DNA of 64,000 bases from Amnibacterium flavum (GTDB lineage Bacteria > Actinomycetota > Actinomycetes > Actinomycetales > Microbacteriaceae): positions 620,001 through 684,000 of the forward strand of contig NZ_QEOP01000002.1 in the NCBI RefSeq assembly GCF_003097495.1. The letters are read 5' to 3'. The notes under the pieces were generated by a model that ran no database searches, was not told where the DNA came from, and saw only the letters and a list, made by a program, of their open reading frames with translations. Below, one piece after another: positions 15,479 through 24,252 of the stretch. Each line of letters starts with the position of its first letter. Positions within the stretch are counted from its first letter, which is position 1. The position numbers and the translations under genes are program-made.

Positions 15479-16615
15479 TCAGTACCAGCCGACGTCCTCC
15501 GAATGCGCCCACGCCCCGCACGGTGTTCCGTATCGACCGGCGATGTAGCCGAGACCCCAGTTGATCTGGGTGGACGAGCTGGTGCGCCAATCGGCGCCGG
15601 AGGCGGCCATCTTGCTGCCCGGAAGCGACTGCGGGATTCCGTAGGCGCCGCTCGAGGTGTTGTAGGCGTCCCATCTCCAGCCCGATTCCCGGTTCCACAG
15701 CCACACCAGGCACTGGTTCTCCGCCTCGCTCCAACCGCGCGCCCGCACCTGTCCCGCGGCGTAGGCGCGCGAATCGGCGGGGCTGAGCGAGCCGGAACCG
15801 CTCGGAGTGGTCGCCAGATCGTCGGCCGGACCGCCGGTGCTCGGCGGGGTGTAGGACTGCGCAAGGGCCTGCCCCTCGCGGAACTCCTGCTCCAGCTGCG
15901 CGGAGGTGCCCTTGAGCGAGGCGAGCTGGTCGTACAGCGTCGACGCCCGCGACTGGGCCTCGGCGACCCGCGCATCGGCGGCCTGGCGCGCGCTCTCCGC
16001 CTCGGCCGCGCTCGCGGTGGCAGCCGCGGCGAGCTGATCCCGCGCGGTCGCCGCGTCGGCTGCCTGTTCGATGAGCGCGGCGGCTCCGCTGCGCTCGTCC
16101 TCCGCCCGCTGACGCAGGGCCGCGAGCGACTCGCTGAGCTTGGTGAGATAGCCGGTCTTCGACAGGAGCATCGATGCGTCGCCGCCCGAGAGCCAGAGTC
16201 CGAGTGCGGGGTCGCCGCCACGAGCCAGACTGGCGGCGAGTGCCCCGGCCTGCTTCGTCGCCGCGGCCGCGCGGTCCTGCGCGGCAGCCGCTTCGGCCTG
16301 GAGCGACGCGAGCGACGCGTCGGCCTGGTCGGCGGCCCGCTGCGATTCCACCGCTGCCGCTGATCGGCGCACGGCCTCGTCGCCGAGGGCCGCCGCGTCC
16401 GCCTGGAGCCCGTCGAGGAGTCCCTCGATCCGGGCGGCCTCCGCCGCGGCTGCGCTCTCGTTCGCCTTCGCAGCCTCGACCTCCTCCCAGGTGGGGTAGT
16501 CATCGGCGGCGTTGGCGGGGCCGACCACGCTGACGGTCACCGCCGCGGCGCCGACGAGGGCCAGCGCGACGACGACGGTCGCGACGGACCTCAGTCGAGT
16601 TCGCCGGGAGTTCAC
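15479..16615 (-). CDS. Secreted coiled-coil protein with lytic transglycosylase-like C-terminus
   Basis: 378 residues. A Sec signal peptide ends at ANAADD (about residue 37). A long Ala/Glu coiled coil (about 40-250) resembles the N-terminal hairpin of RipA-type and FtsX-regulated cell-wall hydrolases. A Pro/Ser/Gly linker and a lysozyme-like domain follow, with catalytic Glu in LWNRESGWRWDAYN and the SSGAYGIPQSLPGSKM / NWGLGYIAGRYGTPCGAW pattern of aggregation-promoting-factor-like transglycosylases. Likely cleaves peptidoglycan at division or elongation sites. Single gene. Confidence 0.86.
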   Translation of the reverse strand: MNSRRTRLRSVATVVVALALVGAAAVTVSVVGPANAADDYPTWEEVEAAKANESAAAAEAARIEGLLDGLQADAAALGDEAVRRSAAAVESQRAADQADASLASLQAEAAAAQDRAAAATKQAGALAASLARGGDPALGLWLSGGDASMLLSKTGYLTKLSESLAALRQRAEDERSGAAALIEQAADAATARDQLAAAATASAAEAESARQAADARVAEAQSRASTLYDQLASLKGTSAQLEQEFREGQALAQSYTPPSTGGPADDLATTPSGSGSLSPADSRAYAAGQVRARGWSEAENQCLVWLWNRESGWRWDAYNTSSGAYGIPQSLPGSKMAASGADWRTSSSTQINWGLGYIAGRYGTPCGAWAHSEDVGWY

Positions 16616-16800
16616 GGCATCAGGCTAGGTCGACCCGGCTGCGCCGGGCATTTCCCCCGCGGTCGGAGACCGGATGCACAGGGATCGGGGGCTCGGCGCG
16701 TGGCGCTCGGCGGCCGGGCGGTGCTAAGACGGACGGGTGCCCGGAATCAGGCGGGCCGCACAGGCGCTCGCTCCGCGCGGCGCCGGACGAGGAGTTCTCC

Positions 16801-17733
16801 GTGCCCGCTGCTGTTGTCGCCACCGCGTTCGGCGGTCCCGAGGTGTTCGAGCTCGCCGACCTCGACACGCCCGCTCCGGGGATCGGCGAGGTGACGATCG
16901 CGGTCCGTTCAGCCGCGGTGAACCCCTCCGACATCAAGACCGCGGCGGGGGTCTTCGGTCGCAACGAGGCGAACCTGCCACTGCGGATCGGCGCCGAGGT
17001 CTCCGGTGTGATCTCGGCGGTCGGTGACGATGCAGGTCCGTTCGCGATCGGTGACGAGGTGGTCGCCTACCGGGTCCGCGGGGGCTGGTCGGCCGAGATC
17101 ACCACAGCCGCGCGCAGCGTGTTCGCCAAACCGGAGGGGTTGGGCTTCGACGCGGCGGCAGGGCTTCTCCTCGTCGGCGTCACCGCCCAGCACCTTCTGA
17201 CGGCGACCCGCGTCGGAGCGGGAGACACCGTCCTCGTCCATGGCGCTTCCGGTTCCGTCGGATCCATCGCCACCCAGCTCGCGCGCCTCGCGGGAGCGAG
17301 CGTCATCGGCACGACGAGCGATGGGGGAGCCGAGTACGTCCGCTCGCTCGGCGCGACCCCCGTGCTCTACGGCGACGGTCTGGTCGGGCGCGTCCGTGCT
17401 CTCGCGGCGCGGGTCGACGCGGCGCTCGACACGGTCGGCAGCGACCAGGCCATCGACGACTCCGTCGCACTGGTCGCCGATCGGTCCAGGATCGCGACGA
17501 TCAACGGCTTCGCGCACGGTGCCGCGGCGGGCATCCTTCTCCTGGGCGGCGGCTCGGGCGCCGACCCGGGAACGGATATCCGCAATGCGGCACGCGGACC
17601 GCTCCTCGAGCTGGCCGGTGACGGACGGGTCGTGGTGAGGCTCGGCCCTTCGTTCGCTCTCGCGGATGCCCGGGAGGCGGCGGAGCTGGTCGCCGGCGGC
17701 CACCCCGGCGGCAAGGTCGTGCTGCACCCCTGA
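16801..17733 (+). CDS. NADP-dependent quinone oxidoreductase-like MDR protein
   Basis: 310 residues, medium-chain dehydrogenase/reductase lacking the zinc ligands, as in the QOR class. GroES-like N-terminal half (AAVNPSDIKTAAGVFG) and Rossmann domain with VHGASGSVGSIATQLARLAG. The C-terminal HPGGKVVL motif is standard. Probably reduces quinones or enones with NADPH. GTG start with GAGGAG 9 nt upstream. Unrelated to its neighbours. Confidence 0.88.
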   Translation: MPAAVVATAFGGPEVFELADLDTPAPGIGEVTIAVRSAAVNPSDIKTAAGVFGRNEANLPLRIGAEVSGVISAVGDDAGPFAIGDEVVAYRVRGGWSAEITTAARSVFAKPEGLGFDAAAGLLLVGVTAQHLLTATRVGAGDTVLVHGASGSVGSIATQLARLAGASVIGTTSDGGAEYVRSLGATPVLYGDGLVGRVRALAARVDAALDTVGSDQAIDDSVALVADRSRIATINGFAHGAAAGILLLGGGSGADPGTDIRNAARGPLLELAGDGRVVVRLGPSFALADAREAAELVAGGHPGGKVVLHP

Positions 17734-17769
17734 GGTAGCGGCGTCGGGGGGCGCGGCTACGCTCGATGA

Positions 17770-19791
17770 GTGACTTCCGACGCCTCCCGCAGCTCCGCCG
17801 ACCGTCAGCCCGCGCCTTTCGGATCCTGGGTCTCGCCGATCTCCGCCACCGATGTCGCGGCGGGAGTCCACGCGATCGAGGGCGGCCGTTTCGTCGGCGA
17901 CGAGATCTGGTGGTCCGAGAGGCGACCCACCGAAACGGGCCGGACCGGCGTCTTCCGTCACGGCCCCGACGGCGAGATCGTCGCGGTCCTCGCTGCGCCC
18001 GCCAGCGCGCGCAGCCGGGTCCACGAATACGGCGGCGGTGCCTGGACCGCGACTCCCGATGGTCGCCTCGTCTACGTCGAAGGCTCCGACCAGCGCGTCC
18101 GCGTCGTCCCGCCCGCGGGGGCGGCGGTCGCCCTGACCCCCGAGGTCGAATCCGAGGACACCTCGATCGCCTACGGAGAACTCTCGGTGCGCGGTCACGA
18201 GGTCATCGCCGTCCGCGAGGTCACCGGTCCCGAGGCGGTGAGCCGTCACATCGTGGCGATCCCGCTCGACGGCAGCGCCGCCCATGACCCGTCGCTGATC
18301 AGGACGATCGTCGGCGGATCGGACTTCGTGGCCTACCCGCGCTTCTCGCCCGACGGCGGACGACTGGCCTGGATCGCCTGGGACCACCCGCAGATGCCGT
18401 GGGACGGCACCGAACTGCGCGTCGCCGATCTCAGCGCCGACCGCTCGGTCGAGACCTGGCGCACGCTCGCCGGCGGATCGCACGAATCGATTCTGCAGCC
18501 CGAGTGGCGCGACGAGGACTCGCTGTGGGCGGTGGCCGACCGATCGGGCTTCTGGCGCCCGGTCGTCGTCGATCTCACCGGGCAGGTCACCGAGTGGGCG
18601 GGTGACGGGCGCGAAACGGGCGGCCCGCTCTGGAACCTCGGGGTGTCGTGGTACCTGCCCCTCGGGCCCGACCGGATCCTGGCCAGATCGAGCTTCGGCA
18701 GCGACCGGCTCGAGCTGTTCGGCCCCGACGGTTCGACCGGCGTCCTCGAACTTCCGTTCACGAGCGTCGACCTGGACGACGTGAGGACGTCGTCGGACGG
18801 GAGGACGCAGATCCTGCTCACCGGAGGCAGCGCCGAGATCGCCGGCGGCCTCCGCCTCATCGACGTCGACTCCGCATCCGTCGAGCTGATCAGATCCGAC
18901 CATGACGAGCTCCCGGACCCCGCCTACCTGCCCCACGCCGAGGAGCGCACCTTCTCCGCGAACGAGAAGGACGGCGCGGTGCCCTCAGGCCCCGCTCGTG
19001 AGGTCCATGCGGTCGTCTACCCGCCGCGCAACCCGTCCTTCGCCGCGCCCGACGGCGAGCTTCCGCCGTACGTCCTGTTCGTGCACGGAGGTCCGACCGC
19101 CCACGCGCAGGCGAGCGTCAACCTGACCTACGCGTATTACACGAGCCGCGGTATCGGCGTGGTCGACGTCAACTACGGCGGATCGACGGGCTACGGGCGC
19201 GAGTACCGCGAGCGCCTCAAGGGCCAGTGGGGTGTCGTCGACGTCGAAGACGTCGAGACCGTCGCCCGCGGCCTCGCGGCCGACGGGCTCGCCGATCCGG
19301 CGCGCATCGCCATCGAGGGCGGATCCGCGGGGGGCTGGACCGTGCTCTCCGCCCTGGTCCGGGGCGATGTGTTCGCCTGCGGTGTCTCGCTGTACGGGGT
19401 CGCCGACCTGCGCTCGCTCGCCGAGGGCACACACGATTTCGAAGCCCGGTACACCGACGGCCTCGTCGGCCCCCTGCCCGAGGCCGAGGAACTCTACGTC
19501 GAGCGGTCGCCGCTCACCCACTTCCATGCACTCGACAGGCCGGTTCTGCTGCTGCAGGGACTCGACGACAAGGTCGTTCCCCCTGCGCAGTCCGAACGGT
19601 TCCGCGATGCGATGATCGCCGCCGGCGTGCCGCACGCCTACCTCGAGTTCGAAGGGGAGTCCCACGGCTTCCGACGAGCCGAGACCCGCATCCGGGTTCG
19701 GGAGGCCGCTCTGTCGTTCTACGGGCAGACACTCGGATTCACCCCTCCCGGGGTGCCCGTGCTCGAGCTCTGGCGTCCGACCCAGCCGTGA
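17770..19791 (+). CDS. S9 family prolyl oligopeptidase-like serine peptidase
   Basis: 673 residues. N-terminal seven-bladed propeller (about 30-400) with WTA/SPDG-type blade motifs such as YPRFSPDGGRLAWIAWD, then an alpha/beta-hydrolase domain. Catalytic triad: Ser in GGSAGGW, Asp in QGLDDKVVPP and His in GESHGFR. NYGGSTGYGREYRERL is the usual S9C oxyanion-region motif. No signal peptide, so cytosolic oligopeptide degradation is likely. The GTG start lies 7 nt after TACGCT, a leaderless arrangement. Confidence 0.9.
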   Translation: MTSDASRSSADRQPAPFGSWVSPISATDVAAGVHAIEGGRFVGDEIWWSERRPTETGRTGVFRHGPDGEIVAVLAAPASARSRVHEYGGGAWTATPDGRLVYVEGSDQRVRVVPPAGAAVALTPEVESEDTSIAYGELSVRGHEVIAVREVTGPEAVSRHIVAIPLDGSAAHDPSLIRTIVGGSDFVAYPRFSPDGGRLAWIAWDHPQMPWDGTELRVADLSADRSVETWRTLAGGSHESILQPEWRDEDSLWAVADRSGFWRPVVVDLTGQVTEWAGDGRETGGPLWNLGVSWYLPLGPDRILARSSFGSDRLELFGPDGSTGVLELPFTSVDLDDVRTSSDGRTQILLTGGSAEIAGGLRLIDVDSASVELIRSDHDELPDPAYLPHAEERTFSANEKDGAVPSGPAREVHAVVYPPRNPSFAAPDGELPPYVLFVHGGPTAHAQASVNLTYAYYTSRGIGVVDVNYGGSTGYGREYRERLKGQWGVVDVEDVETVARGLAADGLADPARIAIEGGSAGGWTVLSALVRGDVFACGVSLYGVADLRSLAEGTHDFEARYTDGLVGPLPEAEELYVERSPLTHFHALDRPVLLLQGLDDKVVPPAQSERFRDAMIAAGVPHAYLEFEGESHGFRRAETRIRVREAALSFYGQTLGFTPPGVPVLELWRPTQP

Positions 19792-19852
19792 CTCGGCTCC
19801 GAACCATCCCCGGCTCGAAATAATCGGTACACGAACAGGGTTTTCACCGCTG

Positions 19853-20659
19853 ATGGATACGCAGGAAGCAGGTCACCCGATGACGACGGACGAGTACGAG
19901 TCGAATCCGACCGGTCCGCTGGTGAGCGACGCGGAACTCGATCGGCGCCTGAAGGCCCGGCGGGTCGAGAACGCGGTATCGGCGTTCGGCCCGCTGGCGC
20001 TCGTCAACAGTCAGCGCATCGACGCCCCTCAGCCGGTGTGGGGGGTCCCCGGTCTCTGGTCGCCGCTGCCCGACGGCCAATCCGGCCTCCTGGTCACGGC
20101 GGAGGCCTCCGACGGGATACTCGTCGATGGCGACCCGGTCGACGGCGACGTGATCGTGGCCGGAGCGGACGCGATGGTCGCGAGCACTCTCGTCTTCGAC
20201 GACCACACCCGTGGGACGGTCGTGCGCGTCGAGGACGGCGGCTACGCGCTACGCGTCTGGGATTCCCGGTCCGAGGCTGTCGACGGCTTCCAGGGCATCG
20301 CCGCATTCGACTACGACCCGGCCTGGGTCGTTCCGGCGCGACTCGACGGCGACGAGGTCACCTTCGAGCGCGAAGGCGAATCGCACACCCTCGAAGTCCG
20401 CCGCGAGGGCAAGGCGCTGCAGCTGATCTTCTCCGACGCGACCAGCGGGGTGAGCAGCTACAGCATGGGCCGGTTCCTGTTCTTCCCGCCCAGCGAGGAC
20501 GGCGAGATCGAGCTCGACTTCAACCGCGCCGTACTGCCGCCCTGCGCGTTCAGCTACCAGTTCAGCTGCCCGATCCCTCCGGCGCGCAACCGACTCGACT
20601 TCGAGATCGCGGCGGGGGAGAAGACGGTACTGACCGTGGACGGCGACGGGCTGCACTGA
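19853..20659 (+). CDS. DUF1684 protein
   Basis: 268 residues, soluble. The C-terminal signature of DUF1684 is clear: GRFLFFPPSEDGEIELDFNR region followed by AVLPPCAFSYQFSCPIPPAR and LDFEIAAGEK. A possible second start, MTTDEYES, is 27 nt downstream and is about as plausible as the one used. Function of the family is unknown. Lies after the S9 peptidase and opposite a PadR regulator. Confidence 0.82.
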   Translation: MDTQEAGHPMTTDEYESNPTGPLVSDAELDRRLKARRVENAVSAFGPLALVNSQRIDAPQPVWGVPGLWSPLPDGQSGLLVTAEASDGILVDGDPVDGDVIVAGADAMVASTLVFDDHTRGTVVRVEDGGYALRVWDSRSEAVDGFQGIAAFDYDPAWVVPARLDGDEVTFEREGESHTLEVRREGKALQLIFSDATSGVSSYSMGRFLFFPPSEDGEIELDFNRAVLPPCAFSYQFSCPIPPARNRLDFEIAAGEKTVLTVDGDGLH

Positions 20660-20713
20660 CCCTCCGCGCCACGAGGGGAGCCTGTCGGCCGTCTGACGGA
20701 TCGGGAGTCACGA

Positions 20714-21268
20714 TCAGGAGACCGATGCTGCGGGGCGCCCCCGGCGCGGTCTGACCACCGTCAGGGGCCGGACGAGCGTCCCTGTCGCGGCGGTGTCGCG
20801 GGCTCGAGCCAGCCAGCGAAGAGCGGCACCGGCGAGTTCGGCGGACGCCGCGTCGGCGAGGGTCGTCGCCGACGCCGTCTCGGGATCGCCCGCGACGGCG
20901 ATCATCGCCGTCCAATGCCGCAGGTAGCCGTCGATCACCGCATGCGGGTCACCGGCCGGAACCGTGCTCGAGATGAGCACTCGGTCGAGCATCTCCGTCC
21001 AGTCGGAATCCAGGGGAGCCGTACCCGTCAGCCAGGCGAGAGCCTCGTCGTTGCCGGCCGGTGTCAGTGCATAGAGCGGTAACCCGTCGGAAGTGCTGCC
21101 GGCGCGACGGATCCTCTCCTGCTTCAGAAGCCGCTCGAGCGTGCCGTAGATCTGTCCCACGTTCACGGAACCGCGGTGGGCGGCACGCGCCAGCAGTTCG
21201 CCGTGAAGCTGCAGGCCGTACGCCGGACCCAGCGTGAGGACACTGAGGAGGCCGTGTCGAACCGACAT
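20714..21268 (-). CDS. PadR-family transcriptional regulator
   Basis: 184 residues. N-terminal winged helix: VRHGLLSVLTLGPAYGLQLH, VNVGQIYGTLERLLKQERI and the wing LPLYALTPAGNDEALAWL. C-terminal dimerising helices are longer and variable. PadR proteins repress genes for phenolic acid or drug responses, often next to the target. No transporter is divergent from it here; the divergent gene is DUF3145. It may autoregulate through the palindrome just upstream of its start. Confidence 0.85.
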   Translation of the reverse strand: MSVRHGLLSVLTLGPAYGLQLHGELLARAAHRGSVNVGQIYGTLERLLKQERIRRAGSTSDGLPLYALTPAGNDEALAWLTGTAPLDSDWTEMLDRVLISSTVPAGDPHAVIDGYLRHWTAMIAVAGDPETASATTLADAASAELAGAALRWLARARDTAATGTLVRPLTVVRPRRGRPAASVS

Positions 21269-21324
21269 CCGCGCCTCCCTCCGCCTGTTCAGGCACCTGT
21301 TCGATGGTCGCTCAGGTGAGGGCG

Positions 21325-21342
21325 AATAACCTTGTTGTTATT
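21325..21342. promoter_or_regulatory. Inverted repeat between PadR and DUF3145 genes
   Basis: AATAAC-CTTGTT-GTTATT: perfect 6-bp arms, 57 bp from the PadR start. The surrounding 21300-21420 stretch is unusually AT-rich and contains CATAAT and TAATAT, either of which could be a -10 for the DUF3145 gene, and a repeated CGGTGCAA. Candidate PadR operator. Confidence 0.5.
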
Positions 21343-21471
21343 CCGGCGTGTCGTCCGGCATAATTCCAATGTCCGGCGGTGCCGGTGCAATAACTTAATA
21401 TCGGTGCAACAGGGGTGAACCGTTCACCAGGTCGTAGGGGAAGACGTACCTATCCGAACGGAGAACCATTC

Positions 21472-21975
21472 ATGTCCGCACCATCTGCCCGGGGTGTGCT
21501 GTACGTGCACTCCTCCCCACGCGCGCTGTGCCCCCACGTTGAATGGGCCGCAGGTCGCGCTATCGGTCGCGCAGTCAACTTCAAATGGATCGACCAGCCG
21601 GTGCTGAAGGGCGCCCAGCGGGCCGACTTCTACTGGGAAGGTCCCCAGGGCACCGGTGCTGCCATCGCGTCGGCGCTTCGCGGGTGGGAGCACCTCCGCT
21701 TCGAGGTCACCGAGGATGCCGGTTACGGCACCGACGGCGCCCGGTGGATGCACACCCCCGACCTCGGCATCTTCTACGCCCAGACCGACACGTCGGGCAA
21801 TGTCGTCATCCCCGAGGATCGTCTGCGCTACGCGATGGACGTCGCCGGCGTGAACGCGCTCGAACTCCACCGCGAGCTCCGGCTGGCCCTCGGTCAGGCC
21901 TGGGACGACGAACTCGAGCCCTTCCGTCACGTCGGCGAGAGCAGCCCCGTCGTGTGGATGCACCGGGCCGGCTGA
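21472..21975 (+). CDS. DUF3145 protein
   Basis: 167 residues. The family features are the N-terminal GVLYVHSSPRALCPHVEWA, then QPVLKGAQRADFYWEGP, RWMHTPDLGIFYAQTD and LRYAMDVAG. DUF3145 is an actinobacteria-specific family of unknown function. Here it lies near fabF, separated only by a repeat array, which may hint at a link with fatty-acid synthesis. ACGGAGAA 8 nt upstream supports the start. Confidence 0.88.
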   Translation: MSAPSARGVLYVHSSPRALCPHVEWAAGRAIGRAVNFKWIDQPVLKGAQRADFYWEGPQGTGAAIASALRGWEHLRFEVTEDAGYGTDGARWMHTPDLGIFYAQTDTSGNVVIPEDRLRYAMDVAGVNALELHRELRLALGQAWDDELEPFRHVGESSPVVWMHRAG

Positions 21976-22107
21976 CCGAGTCGCGACACGCCGGGCGTGT
22001 GCCGCGAACGGGGCACACCGGCTGGATATTCTTCTCCTGTTCGCCTCGCGCTCCAACCCGTTCGGGTCGTAAGGGTAACGGCCCTCGAACTTAGCGACAG
22101 CGACAGA

Positions 22108-22152
22108 AGAGCCCCGATCGGATGGGTACCGACCGGGGCTCTTCCCTTTTCA
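22108..22152 (+). terminator. Rho-independent terminator
   Basis: 15-bp arms AAGAGCCCCGATCGG and CCGACCGGGGCTCTT around a 6-nt loop, followed by CCCTTTTC. The only well-formed terminator with a T-rich tail in this part. It lies 132 bp after DUF3145, so the intervening RNA (21976-22107) would be a long 3' UTR or a small separate transcript. Confidence 0.8.
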
Positions 22153-22189
22153 TGAGGTCGCGCCGCCCGCCGAAGCCCGCTCTGCTCCC

Positions 22190-22620
22190 GGGAAGACGGA
22201 CTTGCCGCCCGCTGAGCGCAGCGAAGCGCAGGCCGACACCCGCGACAGCTGCTCCCGGCGCGTACTGCCCGCTGAGCCCGCCGAAGTGCACTCTGCTCAC
22301 GGGAAGACGGACTCGCCGCCCGCTGAGCGCAGCGAAGCGCAGGCCGACACCCGCGACAGCAGCTGCCGTCGCTGCACTGCCCGCTGAGCCCGCCGAAGCG
22401 CACTCTGCTCACGGAAAGACGGACTTGCCGCCCGCTGAGCGCAGCGAAGCGCAGGCCGACGCCCGCGACAGCCGCTGCCGGCGCTGCACTGCCCGCTGAG
22501 CCCGCCGAAGCGCACTCTGCTCACGGGAAGACGGACTTGCCGCCCGCTGAGCGCAGCGAAGAGCAGGCCGACGCCCGCGACAGCCGCTCCCGGCGCTGCA
22601 CCGCCCGCTGAGCCCGTCGA
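22190..22620. repeat. Tandem array, four copies of a ~111-bp unit
   Basis: The motif GCTGAGCGCAGCGAAGCGCA begins at 22211, 22322, 22434 and 22546 (last copy GAAGAGCA), so the period is 111-112 bp. Each unit also contains the companion motif GCTGAGCCCGCCGAAG and a linker with CTCTGCTCACGGGAAGACGG. The short motifs resemble the CTGAGC-nn-GTCGAAG extragenic elements common in Microbacteriaceae. Open frames exist on both strands, but all are repeats without ribosome sites, so it is taken as non-coding. Confidence 0.88.
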
Positions 22621-22639
22621 AGCGCGCTACGAGACTCTG

Positions 22640-23875
22640 TCAGTACGTCTTGAGCGCCACTACGGCGTTGTGGCCGCCGAAGCCGAACGAGTTGCTGATC
22701 GCCAGCAGGTCGCCGTCGCCGAGGGCGCGCGGCGAGCGGACGACGTCGAGGTCGATCTCGGCGTCCTGCTCGTGCAGGTTGATGGTCGGGGGAGCGGTGC
22801 GCTCCGCGAGCGCGAGGATGGTGAAGATCGCTTCGATGCCACCCGCAGCACCGAGCAGGTGTCCGGTGGACGCCTTGCTCGCCGTGACGGGCACGTTCGC
22901 CAGATGCGCCCCGAAGACGTGCTTGAGAGCGTTGTACTCGGCGATGTCGCCCACCGGTGTGCTGGTGGCGTGAGCGTTGATGTGCACGACGTCGTTGCGG
23001 CTGTAGCCGGCGCCCTCGATCGCCGCGATCATGGCGCGCGCTGCCGCCGAACCCTCGGGGTCGGGAGCGGTGATGTGGTACGCGTCGCTCGTGACCGCGC
23101 CGCCGACGACCTCGGCGTAGATGCGCGCTCCGCGGGCGAGTGCGTGCTCCTCCGTCTCGAGGACGATCGCGGCACCACCCTCGCCGAGCACGAACCCGTC
23201 TCGGGTCGCGTCGTACGGTCGTGATGCGCTGGCCGGGTCGTCGTTGCGCTTCGAAAGCGCCTGCATCGACGCGAACGCGGCGAGCGGCAGCGGGTGGATC
23301 GAAGCCTCGGATCCACCGGCGATGATCACGTCCGCGAGGCCCGCCTGCAGGTGGTCGTAGCCGTTCGCGATCGACTCGGTGCTGGACGCGCACGCCGACA
23401 CGACAGTGCGCGCCCCGCCTCGGGCGCCGAGCGCCATCTCGATGGCGGCAGCCGGTGCGTTCGGCATGAGCATCGGGACGGTCATCGGGAGGACGCGTCG
23501 GGGCCCGCGCTCACGCAGCGTGTCCCATGCGTCGAGCAGGGTCCAGACGCCGCCGATCCCGGTGGCCCAGTCGATGCCGAACCGTTCGGGGACGACCTCG
23601 TCGAGGCCCGCGTCCGCCCATGCCTCACGCGCTGCGATGAGCGCGAACTGGCTTCCGGGGTCGAGTCGCTTGGCCTCGACGCGTTCGAGCACTTCGCTCG
23701 CCGGGACCTTCGCCTGAGCGGCGAAGGTCACCGGCAGCTGGTTCTGCTCCACCCATTCGGCTTCGATCGTGCTCGCGCCGGATGCGCCGGCGAGCAGCGC
23801 ATCCCACGATTCGCGGGCTGTGCCACCCAGCGGGGTTGTTGCGCCCAGTCCGGTGACGACGATCTTCTTGCTCAT
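22640..23875 (-). CDS. fabF: Beta-ketoacyl-ACP synthase II
   Basis: 411 residues. Elongates acyl-ACP with malonyl-ACP. Nucleophile Cys162 in VVSACASSTESIA; the two histidines are in HINAHATSTPVGD and STGHLLGAAGG, and the conserved Lys in SKASTGH. C-terminal NSFGFGGHNAVV is the usual ending. Last gene of the fabD-fabH-acpP-fabF cluster, 27 bp after acpP. AAGAGGAGC gives a ribosome site. Confidence 0.95.
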   Translation of the reverse strand: MSKKIVVTGLGATTPLGGTARESWDALLAGASGASTIEAEWVEQNQLPVTFAAQAKVPASEVLERVEAKRLDPGSQFALIAAREAWADAGLDEVVPERFGIDWATGIGGVWTLLDAWDTLRERGPRRVLPMTVPMLMPNAPAAAIEMALGARGGARTVVSACASSTESIANGYDHLQAGLADVIIAGGSEASIHPLPLAAFASMQALSKRNDDPASASRPYDATRDGFVLGEGGAAIVLETEEHALARGARIYAEVVGGAVTSDAYHITAPDPEGSAAARAMIAAIEGAGYSRNDVVHINAHATSTPVGDIAEYNALKHVFGAHLANVPVTASKASTGHLLGAAGGIEAIFTILALAERTAPPTINLHEQDAEIDLDVVRSPRALGDGDLLAISNSFGFGGHNAVVALKTY

Positions 23876-23902
23876 CTGGATGGAGCTCCTCTTCTGCTTG
23901 TC

Positions 23903-24151
23903 TCAGCCCTGGGCGTTGACGATGAACGTGACGGCGTCTCCGACGGTCTTGAGGTTCTTGACCTCTTCGTCGGGGATCTTCACGTCGAACTTCTCTTCGG
24001 CGTTGACCACGATGGTCATCATCGAGATCGAGTCGATGTCGAGGTCGTCGGTGAACGACTTGTCGAGCTCGACGGTGTCGGTCGCGATGCCGGTCTCGTC
24101 GCTGACGAGTTCGGCGAGTCCGGCGAGGACTTCTTCAGTGGTCAGGGCCAT
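23903..24151 (-). CDS. acpP: Acyl carrier protein
   Basis: 82 residues, acidic, four-helix carrier. The phosphopantetheine attachment Ser41 is in DIDSISMMTIV (usual motif DSL; here DSI). Carries growing acyl chains between FabD, FabH and FabF encoded around it. A strong AGGAG lies 10 nt upstream and a separate promoter is visible in the 101-bp gap after fabH, as expected for a protein needed in excess. Confidence 0.95.
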   Translation of the reverse strand: MALTTEEVLAGLAELVSDETGIATDTVELDKSFTDDLDIDSISMMTIVVNAEEKFDVKIPDEEVKNLKTVGDAVTFIVNAQG

Positions 24152-24252
24152 GGGGTTTTCTCCTATACGAAAAAAGCGGATTGACGCGGATTCGAGCCTA
24201 GCTAACAGCTGCGGGTTGTCCCGTGAAGCGGGGACCGTTCAGGTCGGTGACT
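24152..24252 (-). promoter_or_regulatory. Internal promoter in front of acpP
   Basis: On the minus strand TAGGCT (24195-24200) is a good -10; it lies about 44 nt before the acpP start. The leader then runs through a T6 tract and TATAGGAG, unusually A/T-rich for this genome. This would allow extra acpP mRNA beyond readthrough from fabD-fabH. Confidence 0.55.

Noticed and set aside
21976-22107. Small RNA between DUF3145 and the terminator
   Set aside because: A 132-nt stretch ends in a good terminator, but no promoter or conserved RNA structure could be recognised; it may only be a 3' UTR.
22091-22524. Short frames reading RFGGLSGQ/LRCAQRA-type repeats on both strands
   Set aside because: They are translations of the 111-bp tandem repeat; open in several frames, no ribosome sites, no domain.
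22190-22620. CRISPR array
   Set aside because: Units are ~111 bp and nearly identical over their whole length, with no short repeat/variable spacer structure and no cas genes.
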